A DNA stretch of 64,000 bases, taken from Sternotherus odoratus. Lineage: Eukaryota; Chordata; Testudines; Kinosternidae. The position numbers and the translations under genes are program-made. Positions 49,192 to 59,349 of the stretch are shown piece by piece. Position 1 is the first letter of the stretch; every line of letters starts with the position of its first letter. The notes under the pieces are model-generated. The model ran no database searches and had not been told where the DNA came from. It saw nothing but the letters and a program-made list of their open reading frames with translations. The stretch is taken from assembly GCA_032164245.1 (NCBI GenBank), contig JAVMKO010000002.1:55709840-55773839 (forward strand), read 5' to 3'.

Positions 49192-50138
49192 TGTAGTGAT
49201 CCCGGGTGGGCCCCCTCCGAGCGGGAGGGCGAACCAGCTGGAGAACCAACATGGCGGGCGGAGCTGAGGCGGCCCCGCTCCAGAAGTATCAGCCGGGACC
49301 CGGAAGGACAAAAGGCGGGGCCGGCCGCCAAGATGGCGTCGGCCCGGCGGAACAGGAGGAGAGACGGCTCGACTGGTGGCAAGCCAGCGGGCCCGCCGAT
49401 TGAAGCGGCGACCCCGACCCCGCGACGGAGAGGGACTGGCCCGGCGTCCCAACGGCCACGTATCCCATGGCCGAAGACAACGGCCCGGAAGTCCTGGCGG
49501 CAGCGTCTCCTGCGGCAGCTAACAGCTGGCCCGGGATCCCAGCGGCCGCATACCCAACGGGAGCCGGCGGCGAGCCAGACGGAGCGGCAGCGGAATCCCC
49601 CACGACCGCGGACGACTGGCCGGGAGTCCCGGCTGCCACCTACCCTGAAGAGCAGGGAATGGACTGGACCCCCGAGGGCTTGGAACCCTGACGTGTACCA
49701 GAGACTGTGAGTAGACTGTATATGTTCCCTGGCTGCCTGAGCTGAGATGCCCATGCAAGAGCCAGCTTATAGAGACTGTGTGTATCCCTGGCTGCCTGAG
49801 CTGAGACGCCCAGGCTAGAGCCAGCTTATAAAGACTGTATGTATTCCCTGGCTGCCTGAGCTGAGACGCCCAGGCCAGAGCCAGCTTATAAAGACTGTAT
49901 TTCCTGGCTGCCTGAGCTGAGATGCCCAGGCCAGAGCCCACCTAGTCTAAGACTAGAGACAGCAACCTTCCAGATGGTGAAAGGGCGGACTGCCGGTGTG
50001 AGGGAACACCAGCCAGAGGTCGCCCACCCAAAGCAGATGTGGACATCACCCGGCAGAGGGCGCTCCAGGGGCTGGAGAATGCTAATTCCCCAAACGACCA
50101 GCGGGAGGCGCCACCGGGTGAGTGTCCGCCTGCTTACA
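49192..50138. mobile_element. Solo LTR (947 bp) with internal minisatellite
   Basis: It begins TGTAGTGATCC and ends CGCCTGCTTACA, with exact 5-bp duplication tgctc (49187-49191 and 50139-50143). The first half is GC-rich with three loose repeats of about 90 bp (ggcccggcgtccc, ggcccgggatccc, ggccgggagtccc). The second half is a 60-bp minisatellite. Open frames of 116-198 codons cross it on both strands, but no gag, pol or env blocks are seen. Transcription direction is not settled; TATA-like motifs favour plus. Confidence 0.85.
49712..49945. repeat. 60-bp minisatellite with TATA-like motifs
   Basis: ccctggctgcctgagctgag begins at 49727, 49786 and 49846, with a fourth slightly shortened copy at 49903. 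Each of the first three units ends with ttataaag or ttatagag (49767, 49826, 49886). Confidence 0.9.
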
Positions 50139-50143
50139 TGCTC

Positions 50144-50492
50144 ACACACAGCATTAAAACCATCAATACATACAGTTTCAAGAGATCCAAAACCTGAAGT
50201 CTGTTTGCCTAGAACACTTACTACTAAACTATTATGGAACGAATTCATTAAAAAAATTAGGCTGCTTACAAACAAATAAAAAGAGGACAAATGGAATTCA
50301 CATATAACCCAATCAATGGGCAAGTCCACAGGGGTATAATGCAGCCTCTCTACTGATGGTCTGAGCTGGAATGGGAAAACATATACATGAAACTCTCCTC
50401 CCCACCACAGTTCTCTCTATTCACAGTGGCACAGTCCACTGACACTACAATAGTTCTTCAGCCTGTTCACATCTTTGGTGGTAGAACAAACA
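50144..50492. other. Short unique stretch between two transposons
   Basis: AT-rich sequence with no supported gene or repeat. Confidence 0.5.
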
Positions 50493-50500
50493 CCTGTCAA

Positions 50501-50629
50501 CAGGGCCGGCGACAGGGGGATACTACGGGTACAGCTGTACCGGGCCCCGGACTTAAGGGGGGCTCCCTTAAGTCCGGGGCCCGGTACACAGCTGTACCCG
50601 TAGTCGTCCCCCCTTGTTGCCGGGCCTGA
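50501..50629. repeat. Near-perfect palindrome at the left end of the hAT element
   Basis: Arms actacgggtacagctgta + ccgggccccggacttaaggg and their reverse complement differ by a 2-bp indel, with a loop of about six bases. The outer ends cagggccggcgaca and tgttgccgggcctg also pair. The whole 129 bp can fold into one hairpin. Confidence 0.9.
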
Positions 50630-51848
50630 CTAGAGAAGAGGGCAGCGTTTCCCGCCCTCCCACCACAGCTGCGTAGAAAGCGCGGCACTTCCCCGGGCCC
50701 CTGCGGGAAGGTCCAGAGAGCAGGCAGGGGCAGCGCCACCAGGGTTAACTCCCCCTCCCCTGCCCAGGCAGCCAGGCAGCCTGCTGGGGGAGGGGGGCGA
50801 GCGCGGCCGGCTCACGCCCCCGGCCGGAGCCGGCCGCTGCTGCTGCCAAACTCGCCTGGCTCAGCGCTGGCCCCCGCCCCCTTCGCAGGATGCCCGGGCC
50901 GGCAAGGGGCGGGCAGATGCCGGGCTCCCACCAGCGGGGCACGCGGGACGGCGACTGAACCCAGCAGGTGGCCGGCGGTGAGTAGCGGACCTGCCGCGGG
51001 CGAGGGCCCAGGGAAGTCCCCGTGGGGCCAACATTTCACCCGGTTCCCCTATCATGGTGGCTGAAACTTTCAGATCCAGGAAGGGGCGATCGGAGAGCGA
51101 GCGCCGCTCCGCGGGGGTGGGGGCCAGTGAGCGGTGCTGGGGAGACCCGGGGCCGGGAGCCAATGGCAGCCCAGCAGGGGGAGGCGGGGCAGCCGCAGAG
51201 CGCCGAGCCCACCGGAGCCGGGAGCGACGCTGCAGCCACAGCTGGCGCAGGCGAGACATCTGTGGGCCGGCTGCCGGGGAGCGCACGGGGCGGAGGGTGC
51301 AGCGGGACGCAGCAAACGCTGGGCGGACGCCGGGATGCTCTGGGCACCTCCCCACACTGCATCCTGGGTGATGCCCAGCCCAGGCAGAGAGCGCCCCCCC
51401 CCCCCCACCTGCATCCCGGCCGGGATGGCCTCCCGTCTCGCCCCACCGCTGCGGAGCTCGCCCTTGGTCTCCCCGGGGGCCGGGGGGAGGGGGGGCGCTG
51501 TGTCCGGAGTCACAGTGGAGGTGCGCGCAGCCCAGCCGGCGGCCGAGGGGCCGGCAGGGAAATCCAATGGGGAGGGTGCCTCTGCATCCCTAACCCCGCC
51601 CACCTCAGGTGGGCCACCTCTCCCTGCGCATCTTCCCCCGTGTCGCGCCGAGCCGAACCGGGCCACGGCGGGGCTCGCTGCGGGAGCCGGAGAGACTCGT
51701 GGATGGGCAGCTCCACGCCGGAACCAGTCGCACCCCCACCCCAGGTTTGTCTGGTAGCCGGCGGGGAGGCCAGGCTGGGGCCGGGCAGGAGTTGGGGGGG
51801 CACAAACGATCAGAGTACGTGGCCCCAAAATTTCTGTCGCCGACCCTG
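50501..51848. mobile_element. Non-autonomous hAT element (1348 bp), CpG-rich
   Basis: Ends are CAGGGCCGGCGACAG and, reverse strand, CAGGGTCGGCGACAG. The exact 8-bp duplication cctgtcaa lies at 50493-50500 and 51849-51856. Its left 129 bp is a snapback palindrome. GC and CpG content are very high, like a CpG island, and this produces many open frames on both strands (up to 294 codons plus, 252 minus), none with transposase motifs. Confidence 0.88.
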
Positions 51849-51856
51849 CCTGTCAA

Positions 51857-52209
51857 TCAATGGCTCAGAGAGATTCTCTACTATTAAAGCCTGCCAGATG
51901 AGATGAGAGCTATGGTGAAAATTGTGTCCTCCTAACTGGGGGGAAAAAAGCTTATTAGGAGATAAAGCATTAATAGCTCATAACTGAATGTGTCTTCGTA
52001 GTCCCAAAACCAGCTGAAAATGAGCACACATACCCATGAGTCAGAGCTGCCAGCAGCCTGACCACTCATTACAGGAGCTGTGTACCTTACTAAGTTGAAG
52101 TACAGCAGTTGCAGTTCCTCCAGGGCACCTAAACAAGGCTTTCAGGAGATTAAATTTGTCCATGCATCAATCCTGCGCTTCCCTCCTGTGTATGTCAGTC
52201 TGGTTAAGA
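51857..52209. other. Unassigned DNA
   Basis: No supported gene or defined repeat. Confidence 0.45.
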
Positions 52210-52570
52210 ATTAGAGCTAGTCAAAATTTTCAAAAAAAAACCCCTGCTTTTCCATGGAAAAATTGGATCATCTAAATAATATTTTGTGAAAAGCGACTGC
52301 TTTCTGTGAGAAAAATATTTTTTCATTAAAAAATATATGGGATGTCCAAACCCCAAAATGTTTCTGGCCATAAACCAAAGTGTTTCAATTCTGAAATGTT
52401 GCTGCAGTAGCTCTTTGGAGTTGTAGTTCACGTGTTTCATGGTCTTAGTCTGCCCTATGGGCTAGGTTCCCATCACTAAGGGTATGTCTACACAGCAAAG
52501 AAAAGGGTTTTTGCTGTGTATATATACCCCAAAAGGGCAGACTGTGAGGCATCTTGGGAGATGAATTAAG
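52210..52570. mobile_element. Decayed turtle MITE-like repeat, with a small hairpin MITE inside
   Basis: gagctagtcaaaattttcaa and tgccctatgggctaggttcc are phrases of a common turtle repeat. At 52480-52530 a 51-bp hairpin (gggtatgtctacacagcaaa pairing with tttgctgtgtatatataccc) looks like an internally deleted Harbinger-type MITE next to taa (52477-52479). Confidence 0.4.
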
Positions 52571-52572
52571 AA

Positions 52573-52783
52573 GGGGAGGGATAGCTCAGTGGTTTGAGCA
52601 TTGGCCTGCTAAACCCAGGGTTGCGCATTCAATCCTTGAGGGGGCCATTGAGGGATCTGGGGGGAAAAATGTGTCGGGACAGTACTTGGTCCTGCTAGTG
52701 TAGGCAGGGGACTGGACTTTGATGACCTTTCCAGTTCTAGGAGATAGGTATATCTTTATTTATTTAAAATTTATTTTATTTGA
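52573..52783 (+). mobile_element. tRNA-derived SINE, turtle Cry type, copy 2
   Basis: Same family as 33350. Box A (tagctcagtggtttgagc), box B (cattcaatccttg), then ggacagtacttggtcctgct and an A/T tail. It is better kept in the tRNA-related head. The body runs to tctaggagataggtatatct. Possible short duplication gaagg is weak. Confidence 0.88.
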
Positions 52784-53080
52784 AGGAGCCTGGACCACAA
52801 AAGTATTGCTTTGCCAACTGAGAGTATCCAAAAATCATAAGATTGGCTTAAAAACCATACTGAGGTTCAAAAAGCCTTTCCAGTTAAAATGCTTCCACTG
52901 CGCATAACACCACCACTTTATGCTTTATAAAAGAAATCAGAATCATTATCCCCATTTCAGATGGGGAAAGAGATAAAAATGAGGGAAATGATTTGCCCAA
53001 AGTCATCAGGAATAGAACACAGGTCTCTTGTGCCTGAGGCCAGTGTTCTATCAGCTATGCCATACTGCCTCAAAAATTAT
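52784..53080. other. Short unique stretch
   Basis: Nothing recognised. Confidence 0.45.
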
Positions 53081-53084
53081 AGTT

Positions 53085-53985
53085 TCATAGATTATAAAGC
53101 CAGAAAAGACCACTGTAATCATCTAATCCAGGGAAGGGCAAAGTATGGCCCATGGGCTGGATCTGGCCCATCAAGGCTTTTAATCCGTCCCGCAAGACTG
53201 CAAGCCCCATGGCACAGTGAGGCTAAGGCAGGCTCCCTGCCTGCCCTGGCCCCGCATTGCTCCCAGATGTGGCCGGTACCATGTCCCCGCGGCCCCAGTG
53301 GGGCGGGGCAGTGAGTTCTGTGTGCTGCCCTCGCATGTAGGCACCACCCCCTACATCTCCCATTGGCCGGGAATGGGGACCTGTGGCCAATGGAAGCTTC
53401 AGGGGTGGTATCCACAGGGGAGGGCAGCACGCAGCAGAGCTGCTGCCTCCACCTCATCTCCAGCAGTCAGTGCTAGACATACTATCCACTTCCGGGAGCT
53501 GCACGAGGCCAGGGCAGCCAGGGATCTTTTCTTAGCGCCACTGCACACCGCTGCCACCATGGAACCACTTAAGGTAAGCAGCGCCGGGCTCCTCCTGCAC
53601 TCCAAACCACAATCCCGTGCCCCCTGAGCCCCCTTCCACAACCCTCCTGCACTTCAACCCACTGCCCTGAGCCCCCTCCTGCACTATGGACTCCCTACCA
53701 TACCCTGTACTCCCTCCCGAACCCCAACCTCCTTCCCCTGCCCTATATTAATGTCCCTGCATACAATTTCCCCACCCAACAGTGGTCCTCGAGCCAAAAA
53801 GTTTTCCCACCCCCATGTAATCTGACCACAGGCATAACACAGGCCAGACAACTTCCCTGAATTATTCCTGTTGGAGTACGTCTATTAGAAAAACATCCAG
53901 TCTTGATTTAATAATTACCAGTGATGGAGAATCCACCACAGCCCTTGGTAAATCGTTCCAGTGGTTAATTACTCTCACTGTTCCT
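53085..53985 (-). mobile_element. CR1 LINE 3' tail, split by a second hAT element
   Basis: The left piece (53085-53128) has catagattataaagccagaa and atcatctaatc. The right piece (from 53815) has ctgaccacaggcataacaca and gtgatggagaatccaccaca. Together they form one 5'-truncated CR1 on the minus strand. Confidence 0.78.
53129..53814. mobile_element. Non-autonomous hAT element (686 bp) inside a CR1
   Basis: Start CAGGGAAGGGCAAAGTATGG; end gttttcccaccccc, related to the end of the 34574 copy (gttttcccacccttg). The 8-bp flanks are atctaatc (53121-53128) and atgtaatc (53815-53822), one mismatch. Interior is GC-rich with ctcctgcact repeats near 53595-53690. No transposase blocks. Confidence 0.8.
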
Positions 53986-54625
53986 ATCACAACTTAAAGC
54001 ATAGTGGGAAAGTGTACATACATGAGATTTTACAGAGGTTATCAAGATTACATCAGAGGAAGGTGGCATTTCAGAATGTTACAAAAATAGGAAAGCAATT
54101 GAGAGTGTTTCAGAGCAGTGATTTTTATCCACTAACCACGGTTGAAAACTGTATTTCATGACTCAGAAGGTGTTGCAGTCACAGAGGATAATTTCTATTG
54201 AATACAGTTATTAGTAAGTTATGAATAAAACTGACAATCTCTTGACCTAGGTTTTTTCATAGTTAACCCCCCCCCCCAACCATACACAAACTCATCCCCT
54301 GTGCCAGTCTTTCCTTTTGAATACCAGCATCTGATATTTACCACACACTGCAACAGATATTCAGAAATAATAACAAAACTGCTTTTATCCTGTTCTCCAA
54401 TACCCAATTTTGTTTCATGAGAACATGAATACAAATAATAATGTTTTATAAAAATAGAAACTTGAACTACAGGTGCAATGTATTTATTTCTCAAAAGCAC
54501 TTTTCATTTTGATTAACTTTCTTTTAGCCTGCTGAGATAATTGATCAAAACTACACAAGAATTGAAATTAGCACAGGTGGTGTTTATATGGTTCAAAGAG
54601 AATTAATTCTCAAATGGAAAATATA
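53986..54625. other. AT-rich DNA, nothing recognised
   Basis: No supported gene. Confidence 0.45.
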
Positions 54626-54631
54626 TTACAC

Positions 54632-54653
54632 GTGTGTGTGTGTGTGTGTGTGT
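54632..54653. repeat. GT microsatellite, 11 units
   Basis: Perfect run directly before the 5S-derived sequence. AT and CA runs follow that sequence at 54871-54903. Confidence 0.95.
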
Positions 54654-54655
54654 AT

Positions 54656-54712
54656 ACGCGTGCAGCTAAACCACCCTGAACACGCCCGATCCAGTCTGAT
54701 CTCGGAAGCTAA

Positions 54713-54749
<37 letters not shown>

Positions 54750-54870
54750 TCCTGGGAATACCAGGTGCTGTAGGCTTAACATGGGCGTGGGGCTAGCAAC
54801 TCCACCCCGTAAGGGAACCAATTGCTACTGAAACACCAACACCAGTTGGCTGAGGGGTGATGGGCAAAGA
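54656..54870 (+). ncRNA. 5S rRNA-derived sequence with a 90-bp tail (probable SINE or retropseudogene)
   Basis: From caccctgaacacgcccgat (54671) to gtgctgtaggctt (about 54777) this follows vertebrate 5S rRNA almost base for base. The internal control region is well kept: gaagctaagcagggt, tacttggatgggagacc and cctgggaatacc. The first dozen bases differ (gcagctaaa where 5S has a gccata-like start). A tail follows directly (gggcgtggggctagcaactc, then gctgaggggtgatgggcaaa), which is not 5S flank as usually seen and no T-run terminator follows the 5S part. It sits alone and is bounded by GT and AT/CA simple repeats. A 5S-headed SINE mobilised by a LINE fits best; a lone 5S gene is less likely. Confidence 0.7.
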
Positions 54871-55049
54871 GATATATATATATTCATACACACACACACA
54901 CATATGAAATAAAATCAAAATGCACTCTAAGCTGATCTTAACATTTTCAGTGCCCTTACAAACTTAGATGCTTCTCACCACAGGCTGGCTGGTTGCACTT
55001 CAGCCAGGCTCTGTCCTTTGATCAGCGCTTGGTGGTGGTGTCTGTAGAT

Positions 55050-55476
55050 CAGGGGTCTCAAACTCAAATGACCACGAGGGCCGCATGAGGACTAGTGCAC
55101 TGGCCCGAGGGCCGCACCACTGACACACACCCTGCCCTTGCTGCCCCGGCTCCGCCCCCACTCCACCCCTTCCAAGAGGTCCCACCCCCGCCCCACCTCC
55201 TCCTCTGAGCACGCAGCTCCCCATTCCCTCCTGGAAAGCACTAGGCACCACCAACAGCTGTTTGGCAAACAAAGCAAGAGCAATCTAGGAAGTCCAGAGC
55301 TAGAAACACACGCGGCCCAGCCAGGCAGCAGAGAAGCCTCCACTTCTGGCCCCTCCGTCCTGCAAACTGCTATTGGAGGACCGGGGGGGGTGGGGTGTGC
55401 CAGGAAGCTTGGCGGGCCGCAGGGAAGGGCTTTGCGGGCCGCATGTGGCCCCCGAGCCGCATGTTTGAGACCCCTG
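55050..55476. mobile_element. Non-autonomous hAT element (427 bp)
   Basis: Inverted ends CAGGGGTCTCAAACT and, reverse strand, CAGGGGTCTCAAACATG. The exact 8-bp duplication ctgtagat lies at 55042-55049 and 55477-55484. The sub-terminal ggccgcatgaggac and gggccgcatgtggccc are typical of this turtle family. GC-rich open frames inside (up to 170 codons minus) are not genes. Confidence 0.93.
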
Positions 55477-55489
55477 CTGTAGATGGAGG

Positions 55490-56545
55490 TGGAAGAGAGA
55501 GGAAGAGCACGGCAAATGTCTCTCCCTTTTATTGTGTTCTTTCTTCCCTCTTGGCTTTGCCACCCCTTCCAAAGATACCTGACAAACTTTGCACGGTATA
55601 CCACAAAATCATATTATAAGGGTGAACATGGGGGTACAGGGTGTTCCCCCGAGATACAGTGTCACAAGGACCTTTTAAAAAAAATTATACCATAAGAATA
55701 TATCACCTCTGCAATAAATATACAACCTCAGACATGTATATAAATGCAATTATCTGGATGTGCAAACAAACCCAAAGTAATTACAAACACATATTCCAAC
55801 TGCACTCTGGCCCCAATTAGTCAACTTTGTTTTTCTTTTTTAAGAAGCAGCAAGGCTATGGAAGATCAGGATTCAGATGCCCTGATATTGTTGGAGAAAG
55901 GAACTTGAACAAGGCCTGTGTGAACAATGTCTGATTCCAGCTAATGTTAAAGGTTCTCAATATCAAATAATATTATATTCAGTCTAAGATTTTTAACAAG
56001 TTTTTTAAAAAGATAAACACTTTTGTATTTCAGTATAATATATACCAATGACACTTTTCAGCACTAGATCTCCATCATTTTAAAGCTTTCTGAACAGTAT
56101 AAGGAAACCAGATAAGCTGAGACTATTTTATTGCCAATACACAAATCTGTTCAAAAATCCTTGCTTATTTCCTTTGCCAATTTTATACTGCTACAGCTGG
56201 ATCACAACTTCCTTACACCCAGGAGGTCAAGAACTGTTTGAAAAGAAATGTTTGATACAACTGAGCTTTGTGTCAGCAAGCCATGCCTAATATAAAAAAT
56301 GTGATTTTCCTCATTTATCAACCCCCAACCTCTTCCAATAAAACTCACTAGCATGTCGCTAATCCGTAATTTGTTGCAGTCCTTTGTTAAACAGATTTTA
56401 AAGACATGTATACCTAAGTCACACAGGATAAAAAGAATTTGTTCTGTGCTCAGGACTCACTGCCAAGCTTCTTTTCAAAGGCAAAAGAAAAAGCTATCTA
56501 TTTACCACTCAGAATTACATTCACTATCATAGAAATGGAGTTATC
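55490..56545. other. AT-rich DNA, nothing recognised
   Basis: No supported gene or defined repeat. Confidence 0.45.
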
Positions 56546-56550
56546 CTGCT

Positions 56551-56650
56551 TGTGAGGGGGTCTACGGACTCCACACTAAAGGTAAAAGGAGTGGTGGAAC
56601 AATACTGGGCCAAGTACTGGGCATACTCCCTAAGAAGGGACTAGTTAAAA
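56551..56650 (+). mobile_element. 5' LTR remnant of the Gypsy element
   Basis: About the first 50 bp (tgtgagggggtctacggact, then ccacactaaaggtaaaagga) match the start of the right LTR. The match then fades, so this LTR has lost most of its length. Confidence 0.6.
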
Positions 56651-56671
56651 GAGAGATCTGGCAGATTAGCA

Positions 56672-57034
56672 GTGGAGGAGAGAGGTTTGCAAAAAAGGCA
56701 GAGAGGTTGTCGTCACAGTGTGGAACAATCTACAAAGGAAAAGTTGAGTGCCCACGTAGCGGAAATAACTGTCCTAAAACAGTTCACACAAATTCTCCCC
56801 AGGGGAGGATGGGAGTGGATAATACATCGCCATCCTGAAACTGTCTCTGAGGCCATAATTTCGGCAGAGAATTATCAGGTCCCCACAAGGCCCATGGTGG
56901 AGACCCTTTGGGCCAGTCCAGTGCTACCTCCACCAACCCAGGCAATGGAAGAGAGGGGGGCAAGAAGGGGGAACAGAAGGACAGGGCTACCTGGGCCCGG
57001 CAAAGACAGTGTGCAGATCAAGAGTGACAGGTAG
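56672..57034 (+). pseudogene. Gypsy gag (capsid) relic with SCAN-like block
   Basis: The open frame includes LKQFTQILPRGGWEWIIHRH and then PETVSEAIISAENY at residues 35-70, close to the pattern of SCAN domains (L-QF--ILP---W---H-P----EA-----). It is known that SCAN domains derive from the capsid of Gmr1-like Gypsy elements, so the resemblance is expected. The first 30 residues and the last 45 (Pro/Arg/Gly-rich) are not conserved. The start Met is probably secondary because the true gag start is missing. Confidence 0.6.
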
Positions 57035-57108
57035 GGATGTACCTCTGCCAGGACCAGGAATTAAGAAGTGTGGAAGACCGGGGGGAAGCCCCTCCCTAAA
57101 GCTGGCAG

Positions 57109-57540
57109 GTGTGGCGGGACTCAGATGGGGCTCCCTTGGCAAGAGGGACTTGTTCCGCATGGGGGGAGCCAGGACACTTCCACCATGACTCCCTGTATAT
57201 TAACTGCCTCCATGGACAACTATGGCTGGCCAAATCCAGGGCCCACAAGAGAGTGCCAACGAAAATAGTAGGGGCTGTACAGCTTAACGGTATGGAGGCA
57301 CAAGGACTGATTGACTTGGAGTGCTGCAAGACGCTGGTGAGGGCAAATATGAAGGGACATGAAACAGTTCCCACAGGCACCATCTGTTTGCAATGCATCT
57401 ATAGGGGATGCGTGCTCTTGCCCTATGAAAAAGATGCAGTGGAGGGTGTAGGAACACAATGATGAAATCTGTCGGGGTAGCCCCAAACCTGGCATATCTG
57501 GTGATCATTAGGTGAGTTTGAAAGTTTTCTAAAGACCTGA
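57109..57540 (+). pseudogene. Gypsy zinc-knuckle and protease relic
   Basis: CSAWGEPGHFHHDS (about 57154-57195) is a broken CCHC knuckle: the second Cys is Trp and the last Cys is Ser. QLNGMEAQGLIDLECCKTLV (about 57286-57345) matches the retroelement protease active-site region, but the D-S/T-G triad reads D-L-E. The frame then breaks near 57462. Both losses show that the protein could not work. Confidence 0.7.
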
Positions 57541-58255
57541 TGGGATCCAAAGACAGGGAGCCTCCAGAAGGGACAGACGATAATTCCAGAAACAAGGAGA
57601 TGGCAGAGCTGAAAGACTTAGTAGGCAAAGACGAGGAGGAAGACCCAGGAGAACGAACACTGCCCACCATGAATAATGTCTCGACTGGGGCACGATGGCT
57701 TTTCCTAAGGGTGCCCAACAACACACAGCTCATCTGGGTCAACGTTGAGGTGGTAGAAACTCAATTCCTTAAAAAAAATGTCTCCACTTCAAGTTGTGTT
57801 TGCTAGATGGCAAGGCCTCTCTGAAGTAATCAGATGAATTGAGGCAATAAATTATGCACCATGTCAACCTGCTAACGTCCTGAATATATCAAGAAGGGCT
57901 CCTGGTATCACCATTTCCTCCAGAACTGGTGGACTCAGGCCCGAGGCTCCTGTAGCTCCCAGCTCCAACAATGTCCCAGTGTCCAAATGGAGCAAAAGCA
58001 GCAGATCCAAAAACTAGCCCAGTCCTTCTCAGTGGTCTTTTCTACAGTTTCAGGATAGATTAATCTAGTGTTCCTTCATATAGAGACAGAAACAGGGAAA
58101 AAGATGAGATAACTTTTTATTATTACAGAAGGAACTGCAAGCTGTATTTGACCTTGGGGTGGTCGGAGAGTAACATAAAAATGACAAAACACTCTAGTGT
58201 TGGTACCTAAATAGGATGAGTCGACCAGATTCTGCATAAACTTCCAACAAGTTAG

Positions 58256-58650
58256 TGCAGTATCCAAATTCGACACCTACCTGATGCCAATGTTTGATGA
58301 ATTGTTAGAGAAACTGGGTGCTGCCAGGTATATAACCATCCTCGACTTAAGCTGGGGTTACTGGCAGTTCCGCTGGACTTTGGAACCCTGAGAAAAGATG
58401 ACCTACATTCCATTTGGATTGTATCAATTTAAGATGATGCCATTTGGACTACAAGGCATGGCAGTCACCTTCCAAAGGCTTATGTGCAAGGTTCATTTGT
58501 AGAATGAATTAGTACACTTAGTACACAACTGCATACATCAATGACATAGTCATCTATAGAAAGTCCTGGAATGAGCATTTAAAATGTCACCGGGATTTTG
58601 CAGGCCCTCAGAAGAACCTGGTTTACAGCTAACCCTGCAGAGTGCTACTC
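58256..58650 (+). pseudogene. Gypsy reverse transcriptase relic
   Basis: Plus-strand pieces in one frame give FDTYLMP, AARYITILDLSWGYWQF, PFGLYQFKMMPFGLQG and then AYINDIVIY (about 58530). These are the usual Gypsy blocks in order. The YxDD active site reads Y-I-N-D, so one catalytic Asp is lost. In-frame stops occur after the first and third blocks. The N-terminal palm and fingers are missing. Confidence 0.8.
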
Positions 58651-58767
58651 AGCTAATAGAGAGATGCTGTGACTAGAGTATACAGTGGGGAGGGGGCATC
58701 TGTGCCCCTTAGGAGGAAAGGTCAAAGCTGTAGCACAATGCCCTGAACCCACCACAAAGAGGCAAGT

Positions 58768-59290
58768 ATGATGCTTCTTAGGACTGACAAACTATTACAG
58801 ATAGTTTATTCCAGGTTTCACCATGATTGCAGTGCTGCTGACAAACCTGGTGAAAGATGCAACCTCCAAGAAGGCCAGTTGTCTCGGGACTGTGCCACGG
58901 ACTTCAAGAAATTCAAATATCAGCTGACTCAGGAACCAGTTCTGTTCCACCCAATTTTTGAACCCTTTGTCCAGAAGACAGATGCCTCAGGTGTTGACCT
59001 GGGGACTGTGTTGCCCCAAGAGGTGGAGGGAGAAGAACACCCAATCCTTTACCTCAGCCAGAAATTGTTCCCCTCGGAAGTGGCATACGCAGTGATAGAG
59101 GTGGCGGCCTTGGCAATAAAATGAGCCGTTGCAGCATTCTGCTCTTGCTTATGGGGACAGCCTTTCCATCCCATGATGGATCATGCATCCCTCCAGTGGC
59201 TGAATGCCATGAAAGACCATAACCTGCGGATTACGCACTGGTGCTACAGCTATACCATTTTGCCTGCTCAGTGCAGTATGGATGTGACCA
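58768..59290 (+). pseudogene. Gypsy RNase H relic
   Basis: The frame 58768-59124 contains LTQEPVLFHPIF, QKTDASGVDLGTVL and HPILYLSQKLFPSEVAYAVI, matching the Gypsy RNase H start with its catalytic Asp in TDASG. After a stop (59122) the frame continues with MDHASLQWLNAMKDHN to about 59215, the usual TDHxxLxWL block with its first residue changed. Sequence then runs into the purine tract and right LTR. Confidence 0.85.
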
Positions 59291-59349
59291 CATGAACATG
59301 GACTTCTTTACGTGGGATGAAGGTAGTACTCAGTCTGAGGGGGAAGGTG

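Noticed and set aside
49158..49754. 198-codon minus-strand frame and a 125-codon plus-strand frame
   Set aside because: They cross the solo LTR at 49192-50138. Composition is Pro/Arg/Ala-rich because of GC content and loose 90-bp repeats.
48640..51850. CpG-island promoter of a host gene
   Set aside because: The CpG-rich blocks coincide exactly with transposons that have target-site duplications.
51022..51906. 294-codon plus-strand open frame, with 252-codon and 207-codon frames overlapping it
   Set aside because: All lie mainly in the GC-rich hAT element at 50501-51848, where stops are rare. Long frames occur on both strands and in several phases, with no conserved motif.
55092..55604. 170-codon minus-strand frame
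   Set aside because: It crosses the hAT element at 55050-55476 and its right flank.
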